From Armigeres subalbatus (lineage: Eukaryota > Arthropoda > Insecta > Diptera > Culicidae): 64,000 nt of DNA. The notes below the pieces were generated by a model. The model had not been told where the DNA came from and searched no databases. It worked only from the letters and a program-made list of their open reading frames with translations. Made by a program: the position numbers and the translations under genes. Below, in pieces: positions 1 through 10,400 of the stretch. How positions within the stretch are numbered: the stretch's first letter is position 1; every line of letters starts with the position of its first letter. The stretch covers positions 174,294,994 through 174,358,993 of the forward strand of contig NC_085141.1 in NCBI RefSeq assembly GCF_024139115.2. Direction: 5' to 3'.

Positions 1-273
1 TCTTCCCTTACTAAGCTGGGCCAGTCTACTATTGATTTACAATCAGAAACTTTTTTTCCTTTTCCCCTAATATTAGCTACACTACACTACACATAACTTT
101 TGTTCTTGCATTTCTCTCAAAGAGGAATCTTTCCTAGTGAAAATATCATTGGAAAAAAGTTAATCAAGCCTTATTCCACTAAGGGTACCCCCGCTTAGTT
201 TCTAAACCATATTTAAGCGTATGGGAAAGCACCACTTAAGAATTAAGCGGAGGTGAAGAAATTGGCCCTAAAT
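1..273. other. no feature recognised
   Basis: AT-rich sequence without an open frame or clear repeat. Confidence 0.4.
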
Positions 274-545
274 ACACTGAGAAAAATTCAAACATATTCA
301 TTATGTGTGGCACACATACATTTTGACTATAGCATTTCCCACAATACGGCTATGTGAATTCGCATAGCATATATGTGGAAACACACAACCGTTATTAACT
401 AGAAACCTTCATGTGGACTCTCCTATAGCGGGTGGTTATTAACGTACACATAAAATTTATTTGTAAATTTCTTTAGATTTTTGGCAATAACATATGTGGA
501 TTTTTATTAGTATATTATATAATCAAACCCTACATGTATAACACA
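274..545. repeat. MITE-like fragment with ACACTGAGAAAAA end
   Basis: The left end ACACTGAGAAAAATTC followed by TGTGTGG-rich sequence resembles the ends of the 32.1-33.2 kb element. The right end is not clear, so this is probably a partial copy. Positions 546-887 after it hold nothing recognisable. Confidence 0.35.
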
Positions 546-1012
546 CTGGAGGTTTTTGTTAGCAATCCTACTCTCGTCACCAACATTTATTATTCAACGG
601 CTGGCATCCAACCGAATAAAGATTGGTCAGCAACTGAAGCAATTTCTTTAAAATGCGACTTAGTCTAGGGTCAGAAAACTCTTCTCAGCGAATGAAAACT
701 GAACTATTGCCGTTGACACAACATGTTTGTCCTTTCTTGTAAATATACGCTCGCAACAAGTGATTGCCCTAGCTACAAAAGAAAAGGACTATGATTAGCT
801 GTTTCTGCCTTTTTTCGATAAAACTCAATTCGTTGACATTTAGATAGAAACACAATCATCTATATGGCGTAATAGCCAAAATTTGAATATGGCGTAACAG
901 CCAAAATTTATTCCTTCTGATTCTTCGTCTACATATATTATATAGCTTAGGGTGCCAATGAAAAACTAAAAACGAAAACTTTGGATGCCAAATGTCTTAG
1001 AATGCATGATCT

Positions 1013-2130
1013 GGTTTGTTTGTTTGTTTGTTTTTATTAACGACATTTCACACTGCTGGAGTGCATTCATGTCGAATCAAAAAAATTCCCCCCTTCCCGA
1101 TATAATTTTCGAACAATACATTTCATTTTTTCTTCGACCTAGTGTTGTACACTTTCCATCCTGGATCGGGAAGATTCTCTTCGGTGTGCTGCAGTTCGTC
1201 CAGGCAGCAGTCATTGCCACACGATCTCTTCCGATCTTGTTCGCATCTAGCCTCATTCGAATTCGATTCATTTGTCCCAGTCGACAACCGCCTCTTTGCT
1301 GTGGTTCCGGGCTGTGGGTCGATGTGTGCGTCATCATCATCATCATCATTAGATTCGTTGTCGCTTGAGTTGAGATCTGCCGCATGCGGGGTAGCTTCAG
1401 CTGTATCGTTGCAATTTTCGTCCACGTCTTTGCTCTGTCGTTCGGCGGTGTTTGAAACTGTTCGTTTTTCTTGCTGAGTCTCAGATCCTTCGCTCGGTGT
1501 CACTTGTTTACTTTGGCCTCGGAAAGTTACGAGTGTAGATTCGTTTTCTATTACTATACGCGATGGTATTTGTACCTCCATCCTCATTCGTATCACTCTG
1601 ACACCGTTTGGTATCCCAGGGAAGAAGTTCTTCCATACTTCGTTTTGAATGGAGATCACTTTTCCATATTGCTCCATATGCTGGATGATGGTTGTGTTAG
1701 ACCTACATGGTGACAGGTCATAAAGCCTTACGGTGGTGGTGGGGCCATCTACATACACAGGGATGGAATATTTCACACCCTGGCATCGGAATGTGTGTAG
1801 GAGATGATGCTCTTTTGCAGCCGTAGTGCCAAGCCTGCTTCGTTCAGCTCGATGAGTACACAGTTTCTCAAGTTGTGCAGTTGAATATTTCTGACATCCA
1901 CCATCTTGAGCTTAAGATCAACCTCGATGACTTCTTTCACTTGCTCTAGCGTAGGTCGTTTCGGAAGAACACCGAAATCGACGACCAGTGTGTTTCGCCT
2001 GTTCGATGACATTTTGCGACGACGCAAAATTGTTTCGCGACAGGATCCACAAAAAATGCTATTTACCGTAAAAACGTATGCGAGCTATCCGAAAACACGA
2101 CTATCGCGCACGAGAAGCGAAAAATAAATG
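1013..2130 (-). mobile_element. ORF1-only non-LTR retrotransposon relic with (CAAA)n tail
   Basis: Read on the minus strand the unit has a short leader (about 2130-2028), one ORF1-like coding region (2027-1123) and then, about 90 bases further on, a CAAA-repeat tail (about 1034-1013). No endonuclease or reverse transcriptase remains, so it is either an internally deleted copy or a non-autonomous ORF1-only derivative. It lies inside the 888-2682 inverted-repeat block. Confidence 0.5.
1123..2027 (-). pseudogene. LINE ORF1 (Gag-like, RRM-type) with one frameshift
   Basis: Two overlapping frames (2027-1773 and 1776-1123) join into one protein of about 300 residues if a single frameshift near 1800 is allowed: the first frame ends soon after ALRLQK and the other continues through HTFRCQGVKYSIPVYVDG. 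The N-terminal part (RRNTLVVDFG, then VRLYDLSP and PNGVRVIRMRMEVQIPS) resembles the RNA-binding ORF1 proteins of mosquito LINEs as I know them. The CCHC knuckles expected after the TLVTFRGQ motif are absent; instead there is an acidic Asp/Asn-rich stretch and a basic C-terminus ending NTRSKKK. The product would be a nucleic-acid-binding chaperone of the retrotransposon particle; this copy is probably dead. The clade (LOA-like or other) is not settled. Confidence 0.55.
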
Positions 2131-2682
2131 ACTTTTTAAGACTTCAAAAATTTGAGACTTTGAAAAATTTTCGAAATCGAGTTTTTTTTTATGCCAAATG
2201 TCTTAAAATGCATGGAACGTTGATATCTGGTTTTGGACAGCCTTGAGCTGAAGAAAGTCTCGCTTATGTAGACAAAAAGAAATGTGTCATCTTAAAAAAA
2301 AATGAAAATAATTGACTTTTTGGGACATTTTTTCGAAATCGAATTTTTGTTTATGCCAAATGTCTTTCAAAAAAATTGTTCAATTTGAAAACAAATTTAA
2401 GTAGAAAAAAAATCCATTTTTTTGAAAAACAAAAAAAAACATTTTCGGGATAACTCTTGATCTCGACGTTTTATGCATTTCTATGACATCCAGCATAAAA
2501 AAAAAATCCCAAAATATAAGTCCCAGTAATTTTTTTCTATTTTTTTTTTCAAAATGGCACGAGATCTCGACGTTTCATGCATTTCTAAGACATTCGTCAT
2601 AAAAAAAATTGATTTCGAAGTTTTATAGCTATATGAGGAGGACAAAGAATCAGAAGGAATATATTTGGTCAGTTACGCCCTT

Positions 2683-3036
2683 CTCAAATGTTGGTCTAGA
2701 ATTGTGAATTAAAAAAAAACTCAGTTGGATTTTGTCATTAAATGCTTTCAAAATTGGTGTCTACTATCATGATGGGTCTCTAACAAACTGTCGTCTAACT
2801 GTTGTCATTATAACTTAAGACGGATGATTTGTACATACATACTATTAGGTATACATAATATAATTAAAGAATATGTTGTGGAATTGTTTTGTCTTAAAAT
2901 AATTACATACCTTAGAACCGGAAACGGACTACATAATTGTCAATGGATATGGTGCAGGTACCGATAACGAGAAAATTATACCAGTTATTAATCATTAAAA
3001 TGTGATTAGGTGGGTGCATAGCATCTAAATCTAAAC
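2683..3036. other. no feature recognised
   Basis: AT-rich sequence with no ORF and no repeat partner seen in the window. Confidence 0.4.
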
Positions 3037-3197
3037 AAATCTCGCTTAACTTTTCAAACGGACCTAAGTAACATTTTTTCATGAATTAATTTGAATAGCG
3101 CAATCAACACAAAAACATGAAAGCTTTTGATTACAGTACTCATATTAATTCATGCTAAAAATGTTACTTAGGTCCTTCTGAAAAGATCAGCGAGAAA
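3037..3197. mobile_element. MITE, family A (short copy)
   Basis: Terminal inverted repeats of about 60 bp containing ACCTAAGTAACATTTTT at both ends; outer ends read AAATCTCGCTTAAC and its imperfect complement. A longer member of the family lies at 9839-10457. Confidence 0.75.
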
Positions 3198-3297
3198 TCG
3201 CAAAGGACCATCATAGAATTATGTTAATCAACAAGACTATTTCTGTTTACATACACTATTGATGAATTATCATATCACTTATTTATATACAATAATA

Positions 3298-3553
3298 AAA
3301 TTCATTAAAAAAGATCATCCATAAAACGTACTTCTAGTTTAAGTAATATGTAAGATGCAGGTCAATACCCAAACTTCATGCAAATTAAAAAAAAACATGA
3401 TTGCATTCAAGATGAGGATAATTTTTCTAGTCCTGCATATATTATCAATCGTAATAAAAATAATTAAAATTAATTTGAATGATGAGAACAATTTGCACGT
3501 CAATTTGAAAAAAATCAAATCATGGTTTATGGATGACTTTTTTATTATAATTT
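3298..3553. mobile_element. small TIR element
   Basis: AAAAAAGATCATCCATAAAAC near 3309 is matched in reverse complement near 3525-3548 (GGTTTATGGATGAC...). The interior is AT-rich and non-coding; ORFs of 66-78 aa on both strands are shadows. Confidence 0.5.
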
Positions 3554-3875
3554 GATATAAAGATACTATGAACAAACAGGAAATGTGCCGATTGGAATTC
3601 CAAATTTACTGTCAGTAACATTCCAAAAAATCGCGGGTAACATTTGATAAGGGCTATTTTATTTTAGCCAAATAAACACGTTTTAATTATTATTTTAATT
3701 TGATTTATCATTTTTAGCTAATAAACTCCAACTAATGGACTGTGTTGAACCTAATCCTAGAATTAAAAAACACATTAATAAAGATAAAAAAAAACTAATA
3801 GTTGTAAATGAACAAAACTTGTGTACCTATTTCGAATTTGCAACCTGATTTGCGTTAGTGAACGCGATATTATAA

Positions 3876-4078
3876 ATTCAGTAGAAAATCGAATTATAGC
3901 CGCTATCGAAATTGGATTTTTCTCACAATCCATAAGTTAAACCTAATTTCGGAAGTAGTGCGCTGTATAGCACATCACCAAATGAAAACAGCGCACTACT
4001 TCCGAAGTTAGGTTTAATGTATGGATTGTGAGAAAAATCCAACTTCGTTAGTTGCTATAATTTGCACTGAATTGATTA
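3876..4078. mobile_element. palindromic foldback MITE
   Basis: Two arms of about 80-95 bp, near-perfect reverse complements, meet around 3978. Both contain GGATTTTTCTCACAATCCAT and the arms end inward at CAGCGCACTACTTCCGAA. The interior is only about 15 bp, so the RNA would fold as one long hairpin. Confidence 0.8.
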
Positions 4079-4230
4079 CGGTTACGGTTTTGCACTGAAT
4101 TGATAATACAAATTCAATAGTTTCAGATCACATAAATTCTTTAGACCAATTTGAGTGTATTCAGCATCAGCAGATTTCGCGTCTTTGTTTATAGTATCTT
4201 TAATTTGATGGATACTAAAATTAGATATAC

Positions 4231-4425
4231 CTTTGTACTGTTCGCTAGAATTGAAGGCGGTTGATCTGAGGGGTCGGGGGTAGTTTCGACGGCCTTGCTT
4301 GCCATCAACTTCGCCGTCCACACTTGCTTCATCTCTTGCAGCACTTGTTCGTCAACTCCCTCGTCGAGAAATGCATCTCGCACGCCGGCAATAACATCAT
4401 CAATAACAGTATTGTAAAGTTTGAG
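4231..4425 (-). CDS. TfIIA-L: TfIIA-L exon 2 (N-terminal helical domain)
   Basis: This 195-nt exon of 65 codons in phase 0 runs from LKLYNTVIDDV to ILANSTK. The acceptor is preceded by a pyrimidine-rich stretch (TTTTTTTTACTTTCATTTTCAG); the donor is AAAG|GTATAT. The DEGVDEQVLQEMKQVW motif is the hallmark of TFIIA-alpha. The next intron begins at 4230; no further exon is visible down to position 1. Confidence 0.93.
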
Positions 4426-7400
4426 CTGAAAATGAAAGTAAAAAAAATAACAATGCTGGTAAACCATAACTGCGACAAGTTATACACCGAGAAAATGAAT
4501 AAATTATTATGTTCTAATGTTTACCTTTAATGTTTTCTTGTTCTGTTAGACACTGTCTGAGGATTGCGGTTTGATGCCGTATTTATTGACAAGTGAACTA
4601 AATCATCTCCACAAGGATTGATTGATTGATTATTTATTAACCAGTAGCTACGTTTCTTGCAGCAATAATTAAATAGGTAGTAAAGCAACGTAATGCTTTT
4701 TTTTAAATACAATTCATGTGATGAAGAAATCCGAATTAGGGAAAAATATCAAATCTACGAAATCTGAGATGTTTTTTTTACAAGACGCATTTCGCGCCAA
4801 ATCGTTTCCGAAGTTAGCAACATCCTCTAAGATTACAATGAAAATGAACATAATCGAAAAATGGCAAATTCTACAAAAAAAAGTGATGTATCGCAATTTT
4901 TTTTGGCCCCTTTGGATTGCTATGATCGGGGTGGGTTTTTGAGAATAGACAAGTGATTATGCCGGAAGAACTAGTCTAATTTGACCAAATGAACACCGTA
5001 CTGTGGGAATCAGCTAACATAATCCTCTCGAAAACTTTCAGGAATGTGGTTTTGTCAGTCAAGGCAGTCACATAGGACAAAGTCTAGTCAAAATGTAAAT
5101 TTGAATATGTCAGTATTGTTTTTTTTGCCTTTCTCGTATACTAAGTATACGTAAAGGCTATATGATCGCTCCAAAAACAAACTTTTTATAGAAGGCCCGG
5201 AGACCCATAGTGTTATATACCGATCGACTCAGCTCGACGAATTGATGTGATGTCTGTGTGTATGTGTTTTACCGATTTACTCGCAACAAGTTGCATTCGA
5301 CGCAGGATACTCTTCCATTGTTTCCTATTGAACATTGGCCAAATCGGACTATGGGCTTAAGAGTAATGGCCAAAATACTATTTTCATAATGCACGAGAAA
5401 GGCACCATCACCGCTAGGTGGATTAATCTGTTTTTTTTTATTTTTTTTATTCCTTTATTTATTTGGTAGGCACTCTGTGTTACTTAACCGCTACTGTGCC
5501 GAGATCTACTGTGGTATTCTGCTGCCAGAATCCACACAGAATCTATTTTTAGATTTTTCCATTATTCATTCTTGTTGTCGTTGCTGGTCCATCTCGTTGT
5601 GAGTCCATTGTGCTCGTTTTGTCCATGTCGTGTATCCAATGATCGTTGCATTGTCCGGTTGCCATTTATCCGGGTAACGTTTGGAGGAATGCCTCCGAGA
5701 AGAACAAGTTGTCGGTCGTCATCAGGCAGCCGTGACGGTGAGGCGTGCACCCCAGTACGCCACCGCATAGGCTGCGCATCCGGCGACTGACGAGGGCTTT
5801 GGTGGAGGTGGAACCCATGATCATTCGTTTGGAAGGCGAACGTGTAGCCAACTACGCTACGAGACCCTCTGTCAGTATTGTTTGTATGTACGTTAGGCGT
5901 TGATTATTTATTGAGTCATTTCTATTATTGTGAGTTGTATAATTAATGTAAAACACTACTTGTATTCTATATTTTTGATCTGTTATTGTCATTGTGTTGT
6001 TGTCGGTTACCTGTCTGTTATGTTTCAACATAAAGGTCTTATATAACTTTGTCTTATTAGTGTTTTAGTCATTGTTAGATACAGTATGTATAAAACTACA
6101 AAATAATTGTTGAGTATTGCCTTACAAATCCTATATCCTCTATCTATCAATATCTGCTTTCTTCTTTTATCAATCTCTTTTTCTCTTTTATATCTCAATC
6201 TACTTTTTTCTTCTGTCTCTCTTCTATCTCAGATTTTTAATTTAATATTTTTATATCCAATAGTACAGTAAACTTCTACCTTGGCTACTCTAAACAATTT
6301 CTCAAACAAAAAAAAAATCTGTTTAATAACTGAATCTAAAATCACAGACAAACTGACATAACACTTGTGAAATCCTCATCGTTCACTGATTTACTGGTCA
6401 ATTTAAATTATCATTAGTTGGCCAACCGATCACTCGTAGCGCGCGTATCGGATTTGCTCGAGTTTGACGTTTGTTCACTACCGCCATCTGGTTCGTGGTT
6501 TGCCCAACTTACTGAAAGCAACAGATGTCGTTAGGGTGTTTACGACGATGAATTTCATGAGTGAATGTTCAATGTGTTATGTCTGTTTGTCTGTGCTAAA
6601 ATGTTCAATATTATTATTTCATTTTATGATCAATCTAATTTTTTAACCTGATGTAAATCCTGATAAGTCTAAATAACTCTCCACTCCCAATTGAAAACAT
6701 TCTGAAAATTGAATGTCTCTAAGATACAAAGTAGACTTCAATTTCAATCTATATTACAACCTATCCTATCCTTCCTATGGTTACGCGTTGGCTTCGCTAC
6801 TTCCAGTTGACGAGAAATTGATTAATTTCCCGACACCTTGGAGAGTGCTAATTAGCCCTAGCGGATCTTCCATGTAAAGAGCTATACCCTATACCTGCCG
6901 GGACATACGATCAGGGGGGGGGAAGCCCATATGGCATAATGCCATTTCGCATAATGCCGTTTGGCATAATGCCATTTGGCATAACGATTTAAATGTCTAA
7001 AGGCCATTTGGCATAACGACCATTTGGCATAATTTGTTGGGTACCTCGAGGACATTTGGCATAACGACCGTTTGGCATAATGACCATTTGGCATAATCCT
7101 TGAAAAATGAATTAAATACAACGGGCCGTTTAGCAAAATTACCACTCGGCACAAAAAAGGTTAATCGTAGGAATATATCGACATTGATGTTTCATAAGGG
7201 CGAAAGTCGCGTAAACATTGACTTCTTCTGCTGATTTCAGGAAGATTAAACACTTTTGGCGATATTTTCCACTTCTGTTTGATAGAAGGCGCGGAGCGCC
7301 ACCAGTTCCAAGTGATTTTTAGCTGGGAGCGGTCCTAGTTGTTGAGAAATTTGCAGGAAAATGCATTGTTTACGATTTGCGAGTATGCATTTACCCGGGA

Positions 7401-10400
7401 TGAAGCAAAAGAGAAGATAACTCCTTCTTTAAAAGTACGCGTTTGACCGGAATAATGTAAAAGAGTAGATGACTCTTCTTTAAAAGTATGCATTTGCCCG
7501 GGATTAAGCAAAAAAGAAGATGACTCCTTCTTTAAAAGTACCCATTTGCCCGAAATTAGGCAAATGAGTAGATGACCCATTTTTTTTTAAAGTACGCTTT
7601 TGCTCGGAATAAGGCAAAAGAGTAGATGACTCCTTCTTTGAAAGTATGCATTTCCCCGGGATGAAGCAAAAAAGAAGATGACTCCTTCTTTCAAAATACG
7701 CATTTGCCCGGAATGAAGCAAAAGAGTAGATGACTCCTTCTTTTAAAGTACGCATTTGCTCGGGATGAAGCAAAAGAGTAAATGACTCCTTCTTTAAAAG
7801 TACGCATTTACCCGAAATAAGGCAAAAGAAATATGACTTTAAGAATTGTCACACACACACTTTCACTCCAACACTGCTCACAACATGCCGTAGAAACAAA
7901 AAATATTGTAGAAACAAAGATCATGGGAAAATTACACGGTGGAACATTTTAAACGTGAAAATGTTGTGAAAACTGCCAAAGCATTATTTGATCTACTCAG
8001 TTCTATTGTATACAAAGGTGATTGTAATGCCAAAGCCAAGAAGCAACTCATAAGCTGGATCATAAGCAGCACGGCGAACCACGGAACATATGCCAATTAA
8101 TTAGTCTAAGTTTGAAGACTAAGGACAACTCTTTGTATAACATATCAGATTAAACTGTACTTCTTTGTATTTTTATCCCGAGCCATTTTTTAATCTCATT
8201 TTTTGGTTGGCACCCGTTAGGAGAAAAAGTAAATCACTCCTAAAGGTGATTATAGAATAAAGCCAGAAATCGGCCATTTTGTAAACCATGTGCTTTTCCA
8301 ATATTGAGATGAAAGAACCATAACGCGTATGGGGCTGAAATAATGGTAGATCGTTTGCTTAGTTATGCTGAACAATCATAATTTGAGTTTCGGCACTGTA
8401 CGAAAACTATTACGCCAGATTTGGGCTTTTGGAAATATATGTAGATAAACGTGTGGTGAATTTGAAATTCACCACGGGCTTCATTGTATAATCACCTTAA
8501 AATATGCATATGCCCAGAAAAAGGCAATAATACAGATGTAAATTGAGCTTCTTCCAAGAGTTTTGATAATTCTTTTAATTTTTATGCCAAATGGTCATTA
8601 TGCCAAATGGTCGTTATGCCAAATGGTCTTTATGCCAAATGGCCCCTAGCTATTCAAATCGTTATGCCAAATGGCATTATGCCAAACGGACTTATGCCAA
8701 ACGGCATTATGCCAAATGGAATTATGCCATTTGGGGTAGCCCCCGATCAGGGGCTCAGTCTGCAAAACAGCAGATCAACTGTGAATCGTTAGAGGCGCAC
8801 TGAAGTGCTCCAAATGTGTTATGATACACAGATGAATATTATCTTCATTTGTATGAATTTTTGTGTCAAGGTAGGTAATTATGTTCCAAAATATACACTG
8901 TTTCTTTCCTATCCATTGGATTCTTATGAGACTCGTTACTATTGGTACAGTTGCACCACTATATGTGCAAGGGAGTCAATTTTGTTAAGGAAAATCATTG
9001 TTTTTCAAGTGAAATCTTAAGATAAGTTGAATTTAACAGGATATTTGAAGCACGACGCATCAACAGAAACCATCGTAAAGTGTATAAGTATGATAAATCT
9101 CATTAAAACCCCACTACCTCCACTATTGGTGCTACCTCCACTAAGGGTACGGTTACCCTATACTGAGCGAACCTAAAATAGCACCAACGCACTATAACAT
9201 GTTTTTGCATTTCTCGTACAACAAAGTTATCATTTCTGTTATTATCAACGTATTCCCGGGCCTCGGCTAATCTGCGATGTCTTAACACTAGACAATACGT
9301 CTACCTTTAGACATTCAGTATATGCCTCTGGACTAAACCCTTTAGCCCAGCCTGAACCACCTAAGGACGGGTAGGTCGCAATGCCCCATACCGCCTTCGG
9401 TGACATAGTGCAATCTGCCAAATGGTATACGGAACGGATAGGATCTGGGTTTGCAGAAGTCGCTCACGAAAGATAACGAACAACGATAAAAGAGAGGCAG
9501 AAACCTCTTCGAATCATAACAAGCCATAAAAACAAAAAAAAATCGCACTTAATACAAGTTGAAAAAAAAAATGATTCGGATAGGCGGCCCCACCGATGGG
9601 GTTTAAAAAACCCTTTGTTCTCGCTCATTTTCATGTTGGGGATCATATTTTTTTCGCACAGCTGTGTAAAACAAGTTGAAATGCATCATCAGAACCGGTG
9701 CCCCCCGCAATTGGGGCTTATTGAAAGAAAATAATCATGGGTTGTGCCCCCCGAATCCGTTCATTATCGTAACAGCTACCGAAAAACGTCTCTCACGGTA
9801 TGCTACCTATCGAGAGTGTATACAGACATGATAAGTGAGAGATTTCTCGCTTAACTCACAGAGAAACAGACGTCTCACTCTACACATGTATCATCGTTCA
9901 TCTTTTTAACGGTGGATTCAATTTTTTGTAGGTGGTCGATCGGCCACCGATGGCGCTTCAATCGGTTTTGCTTGTGTTTGACGTTTGCTCACTACCGCCA
10001 CCTGGTTGCCGCTTGTCCACCTAGAGTGCTTTTAGCATTGAGCGGTAATGTTTTCGTGACGATGATTTTGATTGCATTTTGTTCTAAGTGAGACGTCTGT
10101 TTCTCTGTGCTTAACTTTTCAAAAGGACCTGAGTAACATTTTTTTTCATGAATTAATTTGAATGGCGCATTCAACAGAAAAACATGAAAGCTATTGATTT
10201 GTAATCATTTAGTCTAAGTTACTGAAACTTTAGCTATAACTCCATTACTAGTGGTATTCAAACAACGAACCATTAGGCAGAGTTGTAGAAAAACCTTCGC
10301 ACTAAAAGTCCACCATACAACACATTCCGAAATTCAGCTTTTGGAATGATCGAACGCGAATTACTAAATGATCGATAACATCCTTGTATTGCAGTATTCA

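Larger units (their letters stand above)
888..2682. repeat. inverted-repeat block enclosing an ORF1-only LINE relic
   Basis: The left arm (about 890-1012) and right arm (about 2555-2680) are imperfect reverse complements; both carry GAAGAATCAGAAGGAATA and, further in, a motif related to AATGTCTTAGAATGCATG. The motif recurs in plus orientation near 985 and 2190 (partially near 2349) and in minus orientation near 2460 and 2560, so the arms are built from short sub-repeats. The interior is occupied by a minus-strand LINE ORF1 fragment, probably a later insertion. No target duplication could be defined. Confidence 0.55.
6918..8744. mobile_element. 1.83-kb TIR element with 9-bp target duplication (Mutator- or foldback-like)
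   Basis: The element starts GGGGGAAGCCCATATGGCAT and ends with the imperfect complement (ATGCCATTTGGGGTAGCCCCC). It is flanked on both sides by GATCAGGGG (6909-6917 and 8745-8753), a clean 9-bp target-site duplication. Both arms (about 6925-7150 and 8583-8735) are made of tandem variants of TTTGGCATAATGCCA and TTTGGCATAACGACC in opposite orientation. No transposase is encoded. Nine-base duplications are typical of Mutator-type elements, so the class is inferred. A small MITE relic and a 53-bp minisatellite lie inside. Confidence 0.8.

Noticed and set aside
1142..1477. Serine-rich plus-strand frame opposite the LINE ORF1
   Set aside because: Shadow of the Asp-rich minus-strand coding sequence.
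6882..7154. 90-aa frame rich in AKWHYAKRHYAKW-like repeats (also 8591-8803)
   Set aside because: It is the translation of GGCATAA sub-repeats in the arms of the 6918-8744 element; the reading frame follows from the repeat.
7383..7835. Regularly spaced repeats that could suggest a CRISPR array
   Set aside because: The units are contiguous variants without unique spacers, inside a eukaryotic transposon.
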